NCBI GenBank assembly: GCA_951802425.1
Contig: OX637801.1
Location: 1,612,001-1,676,000 of the forward strand
Length of the DNA stretch: 64,000 nucleotides
Direction of reading: 5' to 3'
From: Clavaria fumosa
Lineage: Eukaryota > Basidiomycota > Agaricomycetes > Agaricales > Clavariaceae
The notes under the pieces are model-generated. The model ran no database searches. It worked only from the letters and a program-made list of their open reading frames with translations, and was not told where the DNA came from. Of this stretch, positions 26,201-37,248 are shown piece by piece. Each line of letters starts with the position of its first letter. The stretch's first letter is position 1. The translations under genes and the position numbers were made by a program.

Positions 26201-28857
26201 TGATGTCATTGCACATATGGAAAGTCAAAATGACAACCGTACAGTTGACATTCCTGGACGAGGACTTGCCGCCCATACTGTGCAAGCTATCGAAGGTTTG
26301 GCCTCCACACGACTCCGTCGCTACATGAGTATAACTGATTTCCTTAGGCTTCTTCCGGTCCATTGCCCTTCGCAATGAAAACGCGTTGCAAGATACTCTT
26401 CGTTTACTGACATTGTGGTTCAAGTTTGGTGATCATGAAGATGTAAGCCATGCGATGGGGAGCGGCTTTTCAACTGTTGAAGTCGATACTTGGCTGGAAG
26501 TCATTCCTCAGGTTGGCATACCTTCATCTGGTTGCGCATTCTTACTGACATGCGCAGATCATCGCTCGTATCCAAACCCCTAGTGCCAACATACGCAGAA
26601 ATATCAACAATCTTTTAATAGATATTGGCAAACATCACCCGCAGGCCCTGATATACGCCCTAACCGTCGCGTCGAAGTCTTCGAGCGCAGCGCGTAAAAA
26701 TGCAGCATTAGCCATCATGGATCGGATGAGGGAACACTGCCCGACGGTGGTTGATCAGGTGAGTATATCTCAAATCACAATCTTTTTTGCTTTTTAATGG
26801 TCATCTTCACAGGCTTTGCTAGTGAGCCACGAGTTGCTCCGGGTCGCTATCCTTTGGCACGAAATGTGGCATGAAGGGCTTGAAGAGGCATCCAGGCTCT
26901 ACTTCACTGAAAAAAATCCTGAAGGCATGATTGCTGTACTCGAACCATTGCATACTATCCTGGAAGCGGTCAGTATTTTGGTCGAGATCCATTTAGCACA
27001 GCTGCTCATCAGAAATACAGGGTCCTACAACTGCGCGTGAGACGTCTTTCGCACAAGTCTTCGGCAGGGATCTGCATGAGGCGCGAGAAGCATGTCGGCG
27101 GTACCGTCAATATGGGGAAACCATTCAGTTAGACAAGGCTTGGGACATCTACTATGCGGTAAATATTACAGATCTAAAACAAGGTCTGTCAACTTGACCT
27201 CCTGTTATTAGGTCTTCAAGAAAGTGCAGAAGCAGCTGCCACATCTTACCACATTAGATCTACAATATGTGTCTCCGGGGCTCCTCAAAGCTCGCAACCT
27301 TGACCTGGCTGTTCCAGGTACATGCTTTAATTCAGGATATACAGAAACTCGTCTGCTGAGCTTATCATTGCAGGCACATATACGAGCGGCCGCCCTACAA
27401 TCACCATCACTAGCTTTGCCACGAAACTCACTGTTATCTCATCAAAACAAAGGCCTCGTCGCTTGTCGGTGAGAGGGAGTGATGGAAGAGATTATCAATA
27501 TGTCCTCAAAGGCAAGCTCCAATCTTTGTTACATCCATCAATTGCTAAGCATTTTGTGCAGGCCATGAAGATCTCCGGCAGGACGAGAGAGTAATGCAAC
27601 TTTTTGGCCTCGTCAATACTTTGCTTTCCGTCGATGCGAACAGCTTCAAGCGGCGTCTCCATATCCAGCGATTCTCCGTCACTCCATTAGCGCCTAACGC
27701 CGGTTTACTAGGTTGGGTTTTGGACAGTGATACGCTTCACGTTCTAGTCAAAGACTACCGGGAATCCCGTAAAGTGCTCCTCAATATTGAATACCGCTTG
27801 ATGCTGCAAGTACGTGTCGCTCTGGCTTAGATTGTCCAGCTTGCCAATTCCTCACACAGATGGCACCTGATTACGAGAACTTGACTCTGCTTCAAAAGAT
27901 CGAAGTTTTTGAGTACGCATTGGAGAACACAACTGGCCAAGATCTCTATCGAGTCTTATGGCTGAAGAGCGCCAACTCAGAACACTGGCTTGAGCGCAGA
28001 GCTACATACACGCGTTCACTTGCTGTTAACAGTATGGTTGGCCACATTCTCGGGCTCGGCGACCGGCATCCATCAAACGTACTCCTTGAGCGTAGCACCG
28101 GAAAAGTCGTCCATATCGATTTTGGCGATTGCTTCGAAGTCGCCATACACCGCGAGAAGTTCCCTGAGAAGGTCCCATTCCGACTCACGAGAATGATTAC
28201 ACATGCCATGGAGGTTAGCGGCATCGAGGGCAGCTTCAGAAATACCTGCGAGATCAGCATGCAAGTCCTGCGAGACAACAAGGAGTCGCTCATGGCTGTC
28301 CTAGAAGCCTTCGTTTACGACCCCTTGATCAATTGGCGCCTGATGCAAACAGATGCGGAACCGCCTCGTGCTGAGGACTCGGGCATTGACCCTGACAGAG
28401 CGGCGGAGTTAGCCCGAGCTGCAGCCCATCCCCAAGGACCCTTGCGGAAACTGAGGGCCGACGAGAATGAAATTTTCAAAAGTGAGTTTTATGTTACGAC
28501 CCGGCTCCAGTGAAAACTGAGGTAAACAAATGAGACACGCACGGTGACCGTGGCATGACGCACGAGGTTCGCAATGAACGTGCTCTAGCAGTGTATAATC
28601 GCGTCCAGCACAAGTTGACTGGTTAGTCTCTTTTTCTTGGGCAATTTCCCCGTCTGGCCGGGCTAAGCACGTTTTCATAGGGCGCGATTTCGACCCATCA
28701 GTGGTTCTCAGCGTGGCCTCCCAGGTGGAGGCGTTGATCGCGCAAGCGACGTCACTTGAGAATCTGTGTCAACATTTCTCTGGCTGGTTCGACTTTTTCT
28801 CGCTTGTGATTTGTTCCTTGCTCATTTATCTTCTATACTAGGTGTGCTTTCTGGTAG
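20255..28857 (+). CDS. TOR1: TOR serine/threonine kinase (PI3K-related)
   Basis: Central growth kinase of TORC1/TORC2. About 20 exons give roughly 2,350 residues, normal for TOR. The N-terminus ([20 protein letters not shown]) begins a long HEAT-repeat array to about 24.1 kb, followed by the FAT region (24.2-26.8 kb). The FRB domain (26.8-27.2 kb) reads [26 protein letters not shown]-type [11 protein letters not shown], and WDIYYAVFKKVQ across an intron. The kinase domain includes [44 protein letters not shown] (catalytic loop) and [11 protein letters not shown] (DFG metal site). The FATC tail ends [12 protein letters not shown]; its last intron (28787-28841) splits the final Trp-Cys region and the stop is 28855-28857. 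No frame damage was seen. The start is the first ATG of the conserved N-terminus. Confidence 0.95.
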
Positions 28858-29605
28858 GTTGGACATTTGTTGAGGGAGTCCATGTCCAAGATTGATTCTT
28901 TCCGGATCCATGAAATGTATCTTCTCTGCATCTTACATTGTATGAAGGTTTTGCATATACCCACTTGTTTTGTCATGGTTGAATACTAGGGCCGCAGATA
29001 GAAAGGCTTTGAATTGAGGAATGCAAGTCGGATGGTAAGAATTTCTCATAATGAATAACATCAGGTTTGTGACAGTGTGACACAAGTAGATGCAAAGTGA
29101 AGGAGAAGAGCAGTAACAATGCTTTTTTTGCATCCTGCCAGGCACTATGGCTGCAATGTGTGTGGATAGGCTGGAGCCTTCAATGCTAACCCAGATCTCG
29201 GAGAAATGGCTTTGGAAGGAACTGCATCAGGAAAAAATCTAAGTGCTTGCAAGCTGAGCCCTTCCCCCTTGGTGTCCCCAATGCCAGGGTAGCTGCTTCA
29301 CCACTACTACATTACCTCAGCACTGAGCATGATTGGATACATTTCTTATACATTGTTTTTAATTATTACAGTTTTTGCATTTTCTAGCACAGTTATTATT
29401 ATTATTATTACATTTTTTGCATTTTCTAGCACAGTTATTATTATTATTATTACATTTTTTGCACTTTTGCATCAACTCAGAATGTGTGTATCTCAGATTT
29501 GTTTTTAAAGAAAGATGAGAGTGGTGATGCATGTAAATTCTCTTAAGTGGTGAGATGTGATTGGTGATTGACTGCACTAGATTTACTGTATGCACTCTCT
29601 GTAGC
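28858..29605. other. CpG-poor intergenic region with microsatellites
   Basis: No gene is seen. Composition is CpG-poor, similar to the mobile element. It contains two full copies and part of a third of a 42-bp repeat at 29371-29465, each with an (ATT)n tract and the word GCATTTTCTAGCACAG. Confidence 0.5.
29371..29465 (+). repeat. 42-bp tandem repeat containing ATT microsatellite
   Basis: GCATTTTCTAGCAC recurs at 29377 and 29419, and a partial copy begins at 29461, giving a constant 42-bp period. Each copy ends with five ATT units. Confidence 0.8.
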
Positions 29606-31442
29606 TTATAAATATGACCCCGTTGACCGCCTCAGCATCTTCCGAAAATGATCATGTCAGCGTGGTCGACAAGAGTCAAGCAAAGATACAAACCTCAATG
29701 ACCTTCCAACCCCCAGTCAACTCGTTTCCCAGCTCCTCCTCTACCCTCGTAATGACGATGGCGTAGCGGCATTGCTCTACATTGTTCTCGGCACCCACAA
29801 CAACCTCGCCCGTCTTTGCGTCTCGGAGCAGATAGATCTCTTGCGTCGCGAAGGTCACGAGAAACACAGACAGGTCGTTATCAAGGAGTTTACCGGAGGA
29901 TATCTGAAGAATTAGGTCGCAGTGAAGTACTGCATCATCAGAATTGGAGAAATATTCGACCGTGGAACTGGCAAACGTACGTCGACTTGCCGTATGTCGA
30001 GAATCTTGCTGCCGCTGACTAGACCTTGGCGCATGTATTGCTCTATCGTAACCCATAGGACGTTGTAAGCCTGGCCTCAAAAAAGTGGTCAGACTCCTAC
30101 CATATCTCCCTATGTGCAGCTTGAACATGTCCACTTACGGCTTCCCCACACCACTGCTTCAGCGCTTCCTGATCTGCCGAGAGGTACGCGTCCACAACCT
30201 CGGGCACGATATATTCCCGTAGCTCCCTCTCAAACTTTTCCATAGAGAAGGTGGGGTCCATCATTTTCATGGCGCGGAGGACCCGTGCTGTCTCGTTCTC
30301 GTCGAACCATGACGCGACCCTGTACGTCGCGCTGCGTATAGAGGAGATGACGGGATTCTCTGACTGGTCGAAGCTCTCGCGCAGAGAGATGAGCGAACGG
30401 AAGATGGGGTTCGTCTCCTTGAGTCTCTCCCAGGCTTCCTGTCGCGACGAGTCTTTGTGTACGACTACAGACGAGCCTGCTCTGGTAAGTAGACGCGGTT
30501 AGGTTCATCCCATCCGTGGCACCTCCTCGCTCCACATCGAGTCGTTGTGGGGGGGGGAAACAAGCGCGACTCACTGAGGATTCTCGGCGACGCTGCTCGC
30601 CCCGGAGCCAAAGCCGCGGGCCTTGCCAGCCTTCGCGAGTCTGAGTTGTCGCCGTTTTCTTCTAGCCTCCTTCTCTTCGAACCCTGCGTGCTTGGCGGTG
30701 CCGCTGTCATCGAGCGCGTCCACGAGCGCCTCGGAGAGAGCCTTGTAAGCAGCCGTGTTCCTGATGGGTTCTGTCGTGGAGGAGATGGTAGAGGAGACCG
30801 CGGAGGACGCACGGGAAATCTGAAATTCGGTATGCTCGAACAGGAGTGGAGTGTAGAAATAAAGCAGACACACGGCGCGCATGAGTTCGGACTCCTCCAT
30901 CACTTTGAGCGCTTCTGAGACAGCATCGCCGACTTTGACACCAGTTTTGCGCAGCTCTTCGGCGGCGGCTCTTAACCTTGGATTCTCTTTTATGCTGGCC
31001 GTGAGCTGGAGGTTTTCATCTTCATCAGCGGTCGCTCGCCAAGCGCACAAGGCCCAAACAACTAAGATGTGGATGTTCTCGAGGAAGAGACCGGAGACAG
31101 AAGGAAAGAGGAAGAAAAGGGAATACGCACGCGAGCCTGCTCGTACGCAGCCCTAGCTTTCTTCATACTCTCCAAATCCTGCAACTTGTCCACGTCGCCT
31201 TGGAGCTGCTTCATGTTTTCCTGGAGCTCGCGGTTCTTCCGCAGCTCGTCCAGGAGGACATCCACGAATGTCTGGAACGGCGATTTGGGCGCATCGTTTT
31301 GTATTCGGGTCGCGTGGAAGTGCGCGATGGCAATCGGCGGCAACAGTAGGCGGGGCACTGCAAGCTGTAGACTGTTGCGCAGAAGGCGAGTCCGACGAGC
31401 GTGGGCGGCGAGGGCGGCGCTCCTGAGCTGGCGAGGCAACAT
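29606..31442 (-). CDS. TIM44: Mitochondrial import subunit TIM44
   Basis: Matrix-side scaffold that tethers mtHsp70 to the TIM23 channel and drives presequence import. The N-terminus (31442) is an Arg/Leu/Ala-rich mitochondrial presequence (MLPRQLRSAALAAHARRTRL) followed by the conserved SPFQTFVDVLLDELRKNREL, LQGDVDKLQDLESMKKARAA and TGVKVGDAVSEALKVMEESE. The C-terminal Tim44 fold is seen in SLISLRESFDQSENPVISSI, FLREL-type EKFERELREYIVPEVVDAYL, GSKILDIRQVDV and FVTFATQEIYLLRDAKTGEV. It ends TGGWKVIE, after which I infer an intron (29693-29639) and a short last exon MLRRSTGSYL, stop 29606. If that intron is not used, the stop is at 29676. At least five introns are present. Confidence 0.88.
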
Positions 31443-31603
31443 TAGACTTGTGCACCACGCGATGAAAAAGTCGGAGGATCGCTCAAGTCACGTGCATAGA
31501 AAATTTGTAAATTTACACCTCTTTGCGGAGGGACATTACTTGTTACGGTATCGTTACATTACTGCACAACGACGGGCAGTGTCCGTACCTTCTCGTACGC
31601 CCA

Positions 31604-33218
31604 TCACACCGCAGGCGACTGCTGCACCCAGAACATCGGGTCGCCGTACCCGCGGAACAGACCCTGGTACATCGGCGGTACCGGCGCGTGCTCCGTTGTC
31701 CGCGGTTCCGACGGCAGCCGCAACGGCTCCAAGATCCACGACGGCGAAAATTGGCGCTGGTAGCCCTTCTCCATGTGCTCGGACTGCTGTTGAGAACGGC
31801 GCGGTGCGCGGGCTTGTGCAGGGGAGGCGCTTTCGCTTGTACGGAAGGGTACCGGGATGGCTGCGCCGATGTCATCATCTCCACCAAGCGCGAATTCCTT
31901 CGAGTGGAGCACGAGACGGCAGGACATCATGACGGTGAACATGGAGGTCGGGCTGTTTTGGTGTGTCAGCGTCTGGTCCAGACTCGGTAGTAGGAGGAGC
32001 GGAGGCATTACAGACCCAACATTGGCAGACCGTAGCCTGTCTGACAGCGTTAGAACCACGGCAACATTGGCCAGTTGCATGCTGGACTGAGGGGTCAGTT
32101 TCGGCGCGCCCGGGTCAGTAGTGTGGAACTTGCAAAAGATTTGCGGTGAAGAAGAAAACCCCGCTGCCCCAGACAATGTTTGTGAGCGACAGGCTGATAT
32201 CATCCCGCGCAGTTGTGTAGGTCCTCCAGATGACAAGCCTAGGACATCGGTCAGGAAACCCACAATGCCACCCGGATTTTTAAGAAAACCAGCATACCCA
32301 AAAGCGAGGAAAGAAAACACAACCGTGATTGACTGACGACAAATACAAACGGGGCACATAAGCATAAGAGGCTAATAAAAGCGACAAAAGAAGTGACTTG
32401 CCCAGTATAACATGAACCATAATGGTGGATTCGTCGAAGAGACGCAGGTTGGTGTAAGGTCGGCGGTTGTAACTATAGGTGAGGTGACCGTGCTAACAGC
32501 AATTATCCCAATGACCATTTGGGCAACCATCACCAGCAACAAAAGTACGGCGATGAGTTGCCTCCTTGAATAGAGCTGGACAGGATAAGATGGGGAGGTG
32601 TCGAGAACATGACGTGAAAAGCGCACGGCGTATATATGAACAGCCATTATCAATTGCGAAAGTATATTGAAAAAGAACGAGCCAATTGGAAATAGCCGAT
32701 ATCCCCCTGTAGTGAGTGTTACAAATAGAAGTCATGAGCCCACGAAAGAGAATGGGGCTAGAATAAGCGCACGGCGGCAACCACTCTCTCCCAACAAATT
32801 CGTGGCCAACACGATAAAGAAAGAGAATCTTTGAGGAAGTGAGCAACAAAAGACGAAAGTTATCACAAATGATGCTCACTCGACGAGGCCAAGATATCGA
32901 TTAGCTGGTATACAACAGCCAGTTAGGAACGATGCTTATTGTCCAGCAAGGCAAGACCAAACCAATGTACAAAGCAGAAATTATCTGCACCTCTACGTCA
33001 GTGAGAAGCACATTGCATTGAGCGCAGGCCTTACCGTGAACCGGCCCCTCCACACCTGGCGCATCTCGGCAGAGAAACACACGACCCACTCCCAACAATA
33101 GATGCAGAACCTATACGGCCCCAACAAAACTCAGTCAACCAAAAAAAAAACACACAAATAGCTGGGACGGAACGCACATCCCAAACTGCCAGAGCAGCAG
33201 CCTTTCCATCCCTCGCAT
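31604..33218 (-). CDS. DUF6533-like multi-pass membrane protein
   Basis: A basidiomycete-specific type of seven-helix membrane protein of unknown function. I infer a start at 33218 (MRGMERLLLWQFG), then an intron to 33102 and FCIYCWEWVVCFSAEMRQVW followed by RGRFTIISALYIG, which matches the DUF6533 layout (acidic-hydrophobic helix, W-R, then LYI...NRYLGLVE). Later segments are a helix around SFFFNILSQLIMAVHIYAV, QLIAVLLLLVMVAQMVIGII, ITVVFSFLAFGYAGFL, SGVFFFTANLLQ, MQLANVAVVLTLSDRLR and MFTVMMSCRLVLHSKEFAL, ending in a polar tail at 31604. The RLVLHSKE motif corresponds to the family's R-L-x-L-N-L-R-E box. Exon joins are inferred and the start is the least certain part. Confidence 0.6.
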
Positions 33219-34204
33219 CCCTCGAGCACGGAAGGAACGTGGGAGCGGAACCTAGAGGGAGTAGGGCGACAAGGGAGATGGATGAGGTAACACCGACGGG
33301 CCAGGAGATCGGGGGAATACAAGTTCCACCAATATTTAACATCCCGGACCACAGGGTATACAGCGCGCAACCTCCCCCGGCGCCTCCTCCTCCGAGGTGA
33401 CGAGCAGGCACCGCCCATCGCGCAGATCATGGCTTGCCCTGCCCCGCGTTGAGAGATAGGATTGCGGTGGAGAGAGCATGCGAAGCTGAGGCGTGCGGCT
33501 GATGCGGATGCCGTGAGCTGCGGGGAGCATCGCCATGCCGCGGCAGGTCGCTTAACGGTCGCCATCAGCAATGGGGTCGGCCAACCCAATCATAACATCA
33601 TAACATCGTAGCTCCGGCGCCGGACAAGCTACACCCGCTATTCGCAGGCTCCGATCCCAAGCTGGGGAAGGGGCGAGGAGCGAGGTCAGACTGGTTGAGG
33701 CACTTTGTAGAGATGCAACGAGGGCAACCAGGTAGGCCTTGGCAATATGAAGTATTATCCTCCGCGACTGGGATTGTGCAATCATATTTGATGAGGGCGG
33801 TCCAACAGCGGTTACGAAAAAGATACAGTAGGCATTAGCATTTGGCGCGTCTAGCGTATCTGGCTTGTGTGTTCGAACAACCACGGATTTACCGCGAGCG
33901 AGGTGATGATGACCATGCGGTGCTGTTGGTGATGGCAATTTGTGGCACGTGCTATGTCGGCGCGTCGTGTGGCTTCAGTAATTACATGGAAGGGCCGTGC
34001 AATTTGTTGTTTTCCACATCCCCTCCTCAGTCTTCAATACGGAGTCAACAAAACTTTTCAGCTCGTAACATTTACTACAGTTGAATGACCTCTGCAAGAA
34101 GGATGCATCAGCCTGAATCGCACCTGGGGTTACTGGGCAAACGTTCTCAAACAGAGTCACAGCACTGTAACCTTCGACAGCACTGGTGACCGGCTCTCTC
34201 GGCC

Positions 34205-34286
34205 ATAATGGAGTTTCCTGCGATGACGCGAGAGAGGGAGCAGACAATGGCTCACTCTCTCGTCATCGGATGAAAAACTCCATCAT
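34205..34286. repeat. Imperfect inverted repeat (stem-loop)
   Basis: The left arm 34205-34239 (ATAATGGAGTTT ... GATGACG ... GAGAGAG) pairs with the right arm 34252-34286 (CTCTCTCGTCATC ... AAACTCCATCAT) around a loop of about 12 bases. Each arm is roughly 35 bp with a few mismatches. Confidence 0.65.
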
Positions 34287-34329
34287 GGTCACGTTCGTAA
34301 GACGAGAAATTATTCGCAGCTGGGGGGCG

Positions 34330-34840
34330 ACGACGTCTTCGACTCAGTGGCGTCCTCGGCGGCGCAACCAGTGCCACTGGGCCGAGGTCGCGCGGCTCGA
34401 ACATGATGGGTCCTTCTTATGGGTGCCGTCGCGTTCGGAGAACTTGATCCGGGCGGACGCCCGCGGAGAGGTCCGCGTCGCTAGCTCCGTCAGCGCTGTC
34501 GCGATGGTGGTGGACGTCCCATGGGACCCCGCGCGTCTAAGCGACTTCCACCGCTGCTGCGCTGGGGTGATCGAGGAGGACGTCGACGGCGCTCGTGTTC
34601 GAGTGGGAGGAGTTCCTGCCGTGGTGTGGCTGATGGGGGACGCGCCACCCGTTCGGGGTGAGCCCCGAGGAGTGTTGTCGTGCGGCGCAAGGGCAGTTAG
34701 GAAACCTCCTTGGCCACTGGCGTTCTGGGCAGGGACAGTGGAGAGCACCGGGGAGGGGGTTTGGCGGTGAGCAGATCTTTGATGCGCTCAGCCCTGGCAA
34801 TTGGGCACAGTTTCGATGCCAAGCCGTGAAATTCAATTAG
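34330..34840 (+). pseudogene. Possible decayed gene, unknown family
   Basis: Codons with GC-rich third positions read ENLIRADARGEVRVASSVSA and VDVPWDPARLSDFHRCCAGV in one frame. After a shift near 34600 they read FEWEEFLPWCG, a TGA stop, then HPFGVSPEECCRAAQGQLGN, RAPGRGFGGEQIFDALSPGN and WAQFRCQAVKFN ending at 34840. The frame change and in-frame stop suggest a relic, or splicing I cannot resolve. I do not recognise the family. Confidence 0.3.
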
Positions 34841-35428
34841 TGTTCCTTCGCTGGATTAAGACCGACCTCACCGAGCGACTGTCTGCGTGACCTTAGGGCA
34901 GTATTTCTCGACCTGTTTCTATGGCTTCATCTGCACAGGGGCTCCACAAAATTGTGTTCGACGATATGCCTGGCCAGCTCGGGTTGCTTACCAGGTGCTC
35001 ATCTATGCCGCCTGCAACGGATGTAACATCCAGGGGCAACCCACGCCGGAGGCTGCATCCCACGGAAAGAAAGATGGTCCAGGTTTTCAGTGCGATCAGA
35101 CACTGGCAGCGCGGGCTCACAGAACGACCTGGAGTCTTGTTGCCCGGGATTCCTGTCCTTTATTTCGTTCCTTCAACTCTGTGAAGTCGAGGAAGCATGA
35201 TTGTGATGAGACTCAACTCACCCTGTCTTTTTTGTTGCTCACTGCAGAGCAAGAGAAGCAAAGGGATTACACGCGTACCGCAGAATTTGACACGTGGTCA
35301 CGTGGTCGCGTCTTTCCCTTTCATTCATTCACTTCCACGCAGCTGCCCGCTCGTCTTTAACCCCACCAAACCGTTGCTAAGTCTTACAAGCCTAGCCTAG
35401 CACGCACATAGCGCCATTCTTTGCACCA

Positions 35429-36942
35429 ATGGCAGGTGGCATACCACATTTCTCCTCAAGCCATTGTGAGTCTCTAAGCGTGCTGACAATATGTCCACAG
35501 AACTGACTAAGTGTACTTAACAGACGTTGGGAATACGGAGAGATTGGATTCTGGCATTTTTAATGGGGATCTGTGCGATACCGCCCCGCGACTGCCCGTT
35601 GAGCTCTGGAACGAGGTGTTCAAGCTACTTCTAAAAAACGACGCTCGGCAACTAGCAATGACCTGCCATGCCTTGGCTGTAATAGCGCGTCCACATTTGT
35701 TTTGCGAGCTAAAGCTGATGCCGCCGTACCAAACATCCAGCATAAAGAGATTGAAAGAACGACTTACATTCTATGCTCATCCCACGATCGCAGCACATGT
35801 CCGCCACTTCACCGTTTTCATTTCGCCCCGCTGCCATAACGCCGTTTTCACACTCCTCCCGAAGCTTGTGCGATTAACGACACTCAGTTTGCGAGACGTA
35901 AGTCTCGATCTGTCGCATCTCCGAGTACTGGCTCGGCTACCATCTTTGCAAAGCCTCAAGCTCATTGATTGCACTATTGTTCTAAATGACACACCGGTTG
36001 ACATTGGTTCCTTGATTCCTCAGATCCCAGTCAAGGCCATGTTCGTCAATGGATCTTCTAAAATGTCACTATGGCCCTTGTTGCTACATCCCGATCACCT
36101 GGAAGAACTGGGGGGGTTGGACTGCCGCTTTTCATTCGAGCCACATGTCATCTTTCCGCACGTACGAAGGTTGTCCTGCATTATGAGGGTCAAAGGCTGC
36201 CTCTCATTACTAGAAAATTTCCCTGCACTAGAGGAGCTTTATCTATCTGATCCCAACCATGTGGACCCCTCTACATGGAAACCATCTGCCAAATATGCGC
36301 CGCATCTCCCGAAGTTGAAGTCCTTCAAAGGCTCACTCCACAGTGTGCATCGATTCGTGCGGAATGGCAGCCTTTTACATGCTCAGCTTTGGAGTAGTAT
36401 GGATGGGGCAGACTCATCTGCGCTCTGCTTTGTCCTCTCTGAGCTTGCAAAAATCGCCCCGTTGCTGCAAACGTTGCACATCTATATTCCCTACTTCACA
36501 AGCGAGGTGTTGTCGGCCTTTTGTAATTTCAGGTGTCTCGAGACGCTTCAAGTTTATGGAAAGCGCAACGACTCTGCGCAGCTACGAAGAGACGTAAGTT
36601 ACGATGATTCTTTTCTTCCCCTCCCAAATATTGGGTTCTGCTCGTAGACGTATACCCAATGGTGCCGTTCCGATGCTCACGCTTCCTTTTGTAACTTAGG
36701 AGCTTATTTCTTCTTTGTGCACAATCGAGTTCCCATCGACGCTCCGTTCGCTGCTGCTGTCTGCCTATTTCGATGAAACTGCGGATGATGATCTCAGCAA
36801 GACGCGCCTGATCGAATGGGCCCGAGCACAGCCTAGTTTGCAGGCTGCGATATTTCTCGGCTGGGAGAAAAACACGCAACAAAGATTCAAGTGGGGATTC
36901 GGCGATTGGGAAAGCACCAGGAGATGGAAATTCCAGCGTTGA
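35429..36942 (+). CDS. F-box-like / leucine-rich repeat protein
   Basis: Probable substrate-recognition subunit for an SCF-type ubiquitin ligase; mushrooms have many such genes. Exons are 35429-35465, 35524-36593 and 36700-36942, all with clean GT-AG borders, giving about 450 residues. After a short leader (MAGGIPHFSSSH) comes the F-box-like segment RLPVELWNEVFKLLLKNDAR followed by QLAMTCHALAVIARPHLF. A series of degenerate leucine-rich repeats follows (for example LVRLTTLSLRDVSLDLSHLR, LPSLQSLKLIDCTI, FPALEELYLSDP, LLQTLHIYIPYF). It ends WESTRRWKFQR. Two CACGTG words lie about 125-140 bp upstream of the start. Confidence 0.75.
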
Positions 36943-37248
36943 GTTTGTTTTCATTCACTGGAGAGTGTGCGATGGATGTGGGGTGGAATTATTGTGGTTA
37001 CGAACGTTTCCTACTCGGAGAGCCCGCGTGCCCTCTTCACATTTACCAATATCTAGATAATCTTGCTCGTCTTAGCAAATCACCGTTTGCAATATCGTAG
37101 TTTTAGTTTGCCTTGTTATTACGCCCTGTTCAGTGCGCCGGGTCGTCTGGTGGGGATAGAGAGAGCTGGTCTCGAGCCTATGATCTTAGAGTGGGTCACA
37201 TCCAAAATTGATCATCGTCAGTACGGAAAACTACAAGATGGATGGCGT
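36943..37248. other. Convergent 3' spacer
   Basis: Between the stop of the F-box-like gene and the stop of the O-fucosyltransferase-like gene. Nothing recognisable. Confidence 0.5.

Larger units (their letters stand above)
33219..35428. other. Gene-poor region with hairpin and possible gene relic
   Basis: About 2.2 kb without a gene I can support. It holds a stem-loop at 34205-34286, a GC-rich stretch at 34330-34840 that reads like a damaged gene (listed separately), and two CACGTG E-box words at 35291-35304 upstream of the F-box-like gene. Open frames at 33330-33590 and 34920-35180 exist but show no family signature. Confidence 0.4.

Noticed and set aside
34887..35360. 157-codon plus-strand frame
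   Set aside because: Mixed codon use, no motif, and competing frames on both strands; not supported as a gene.
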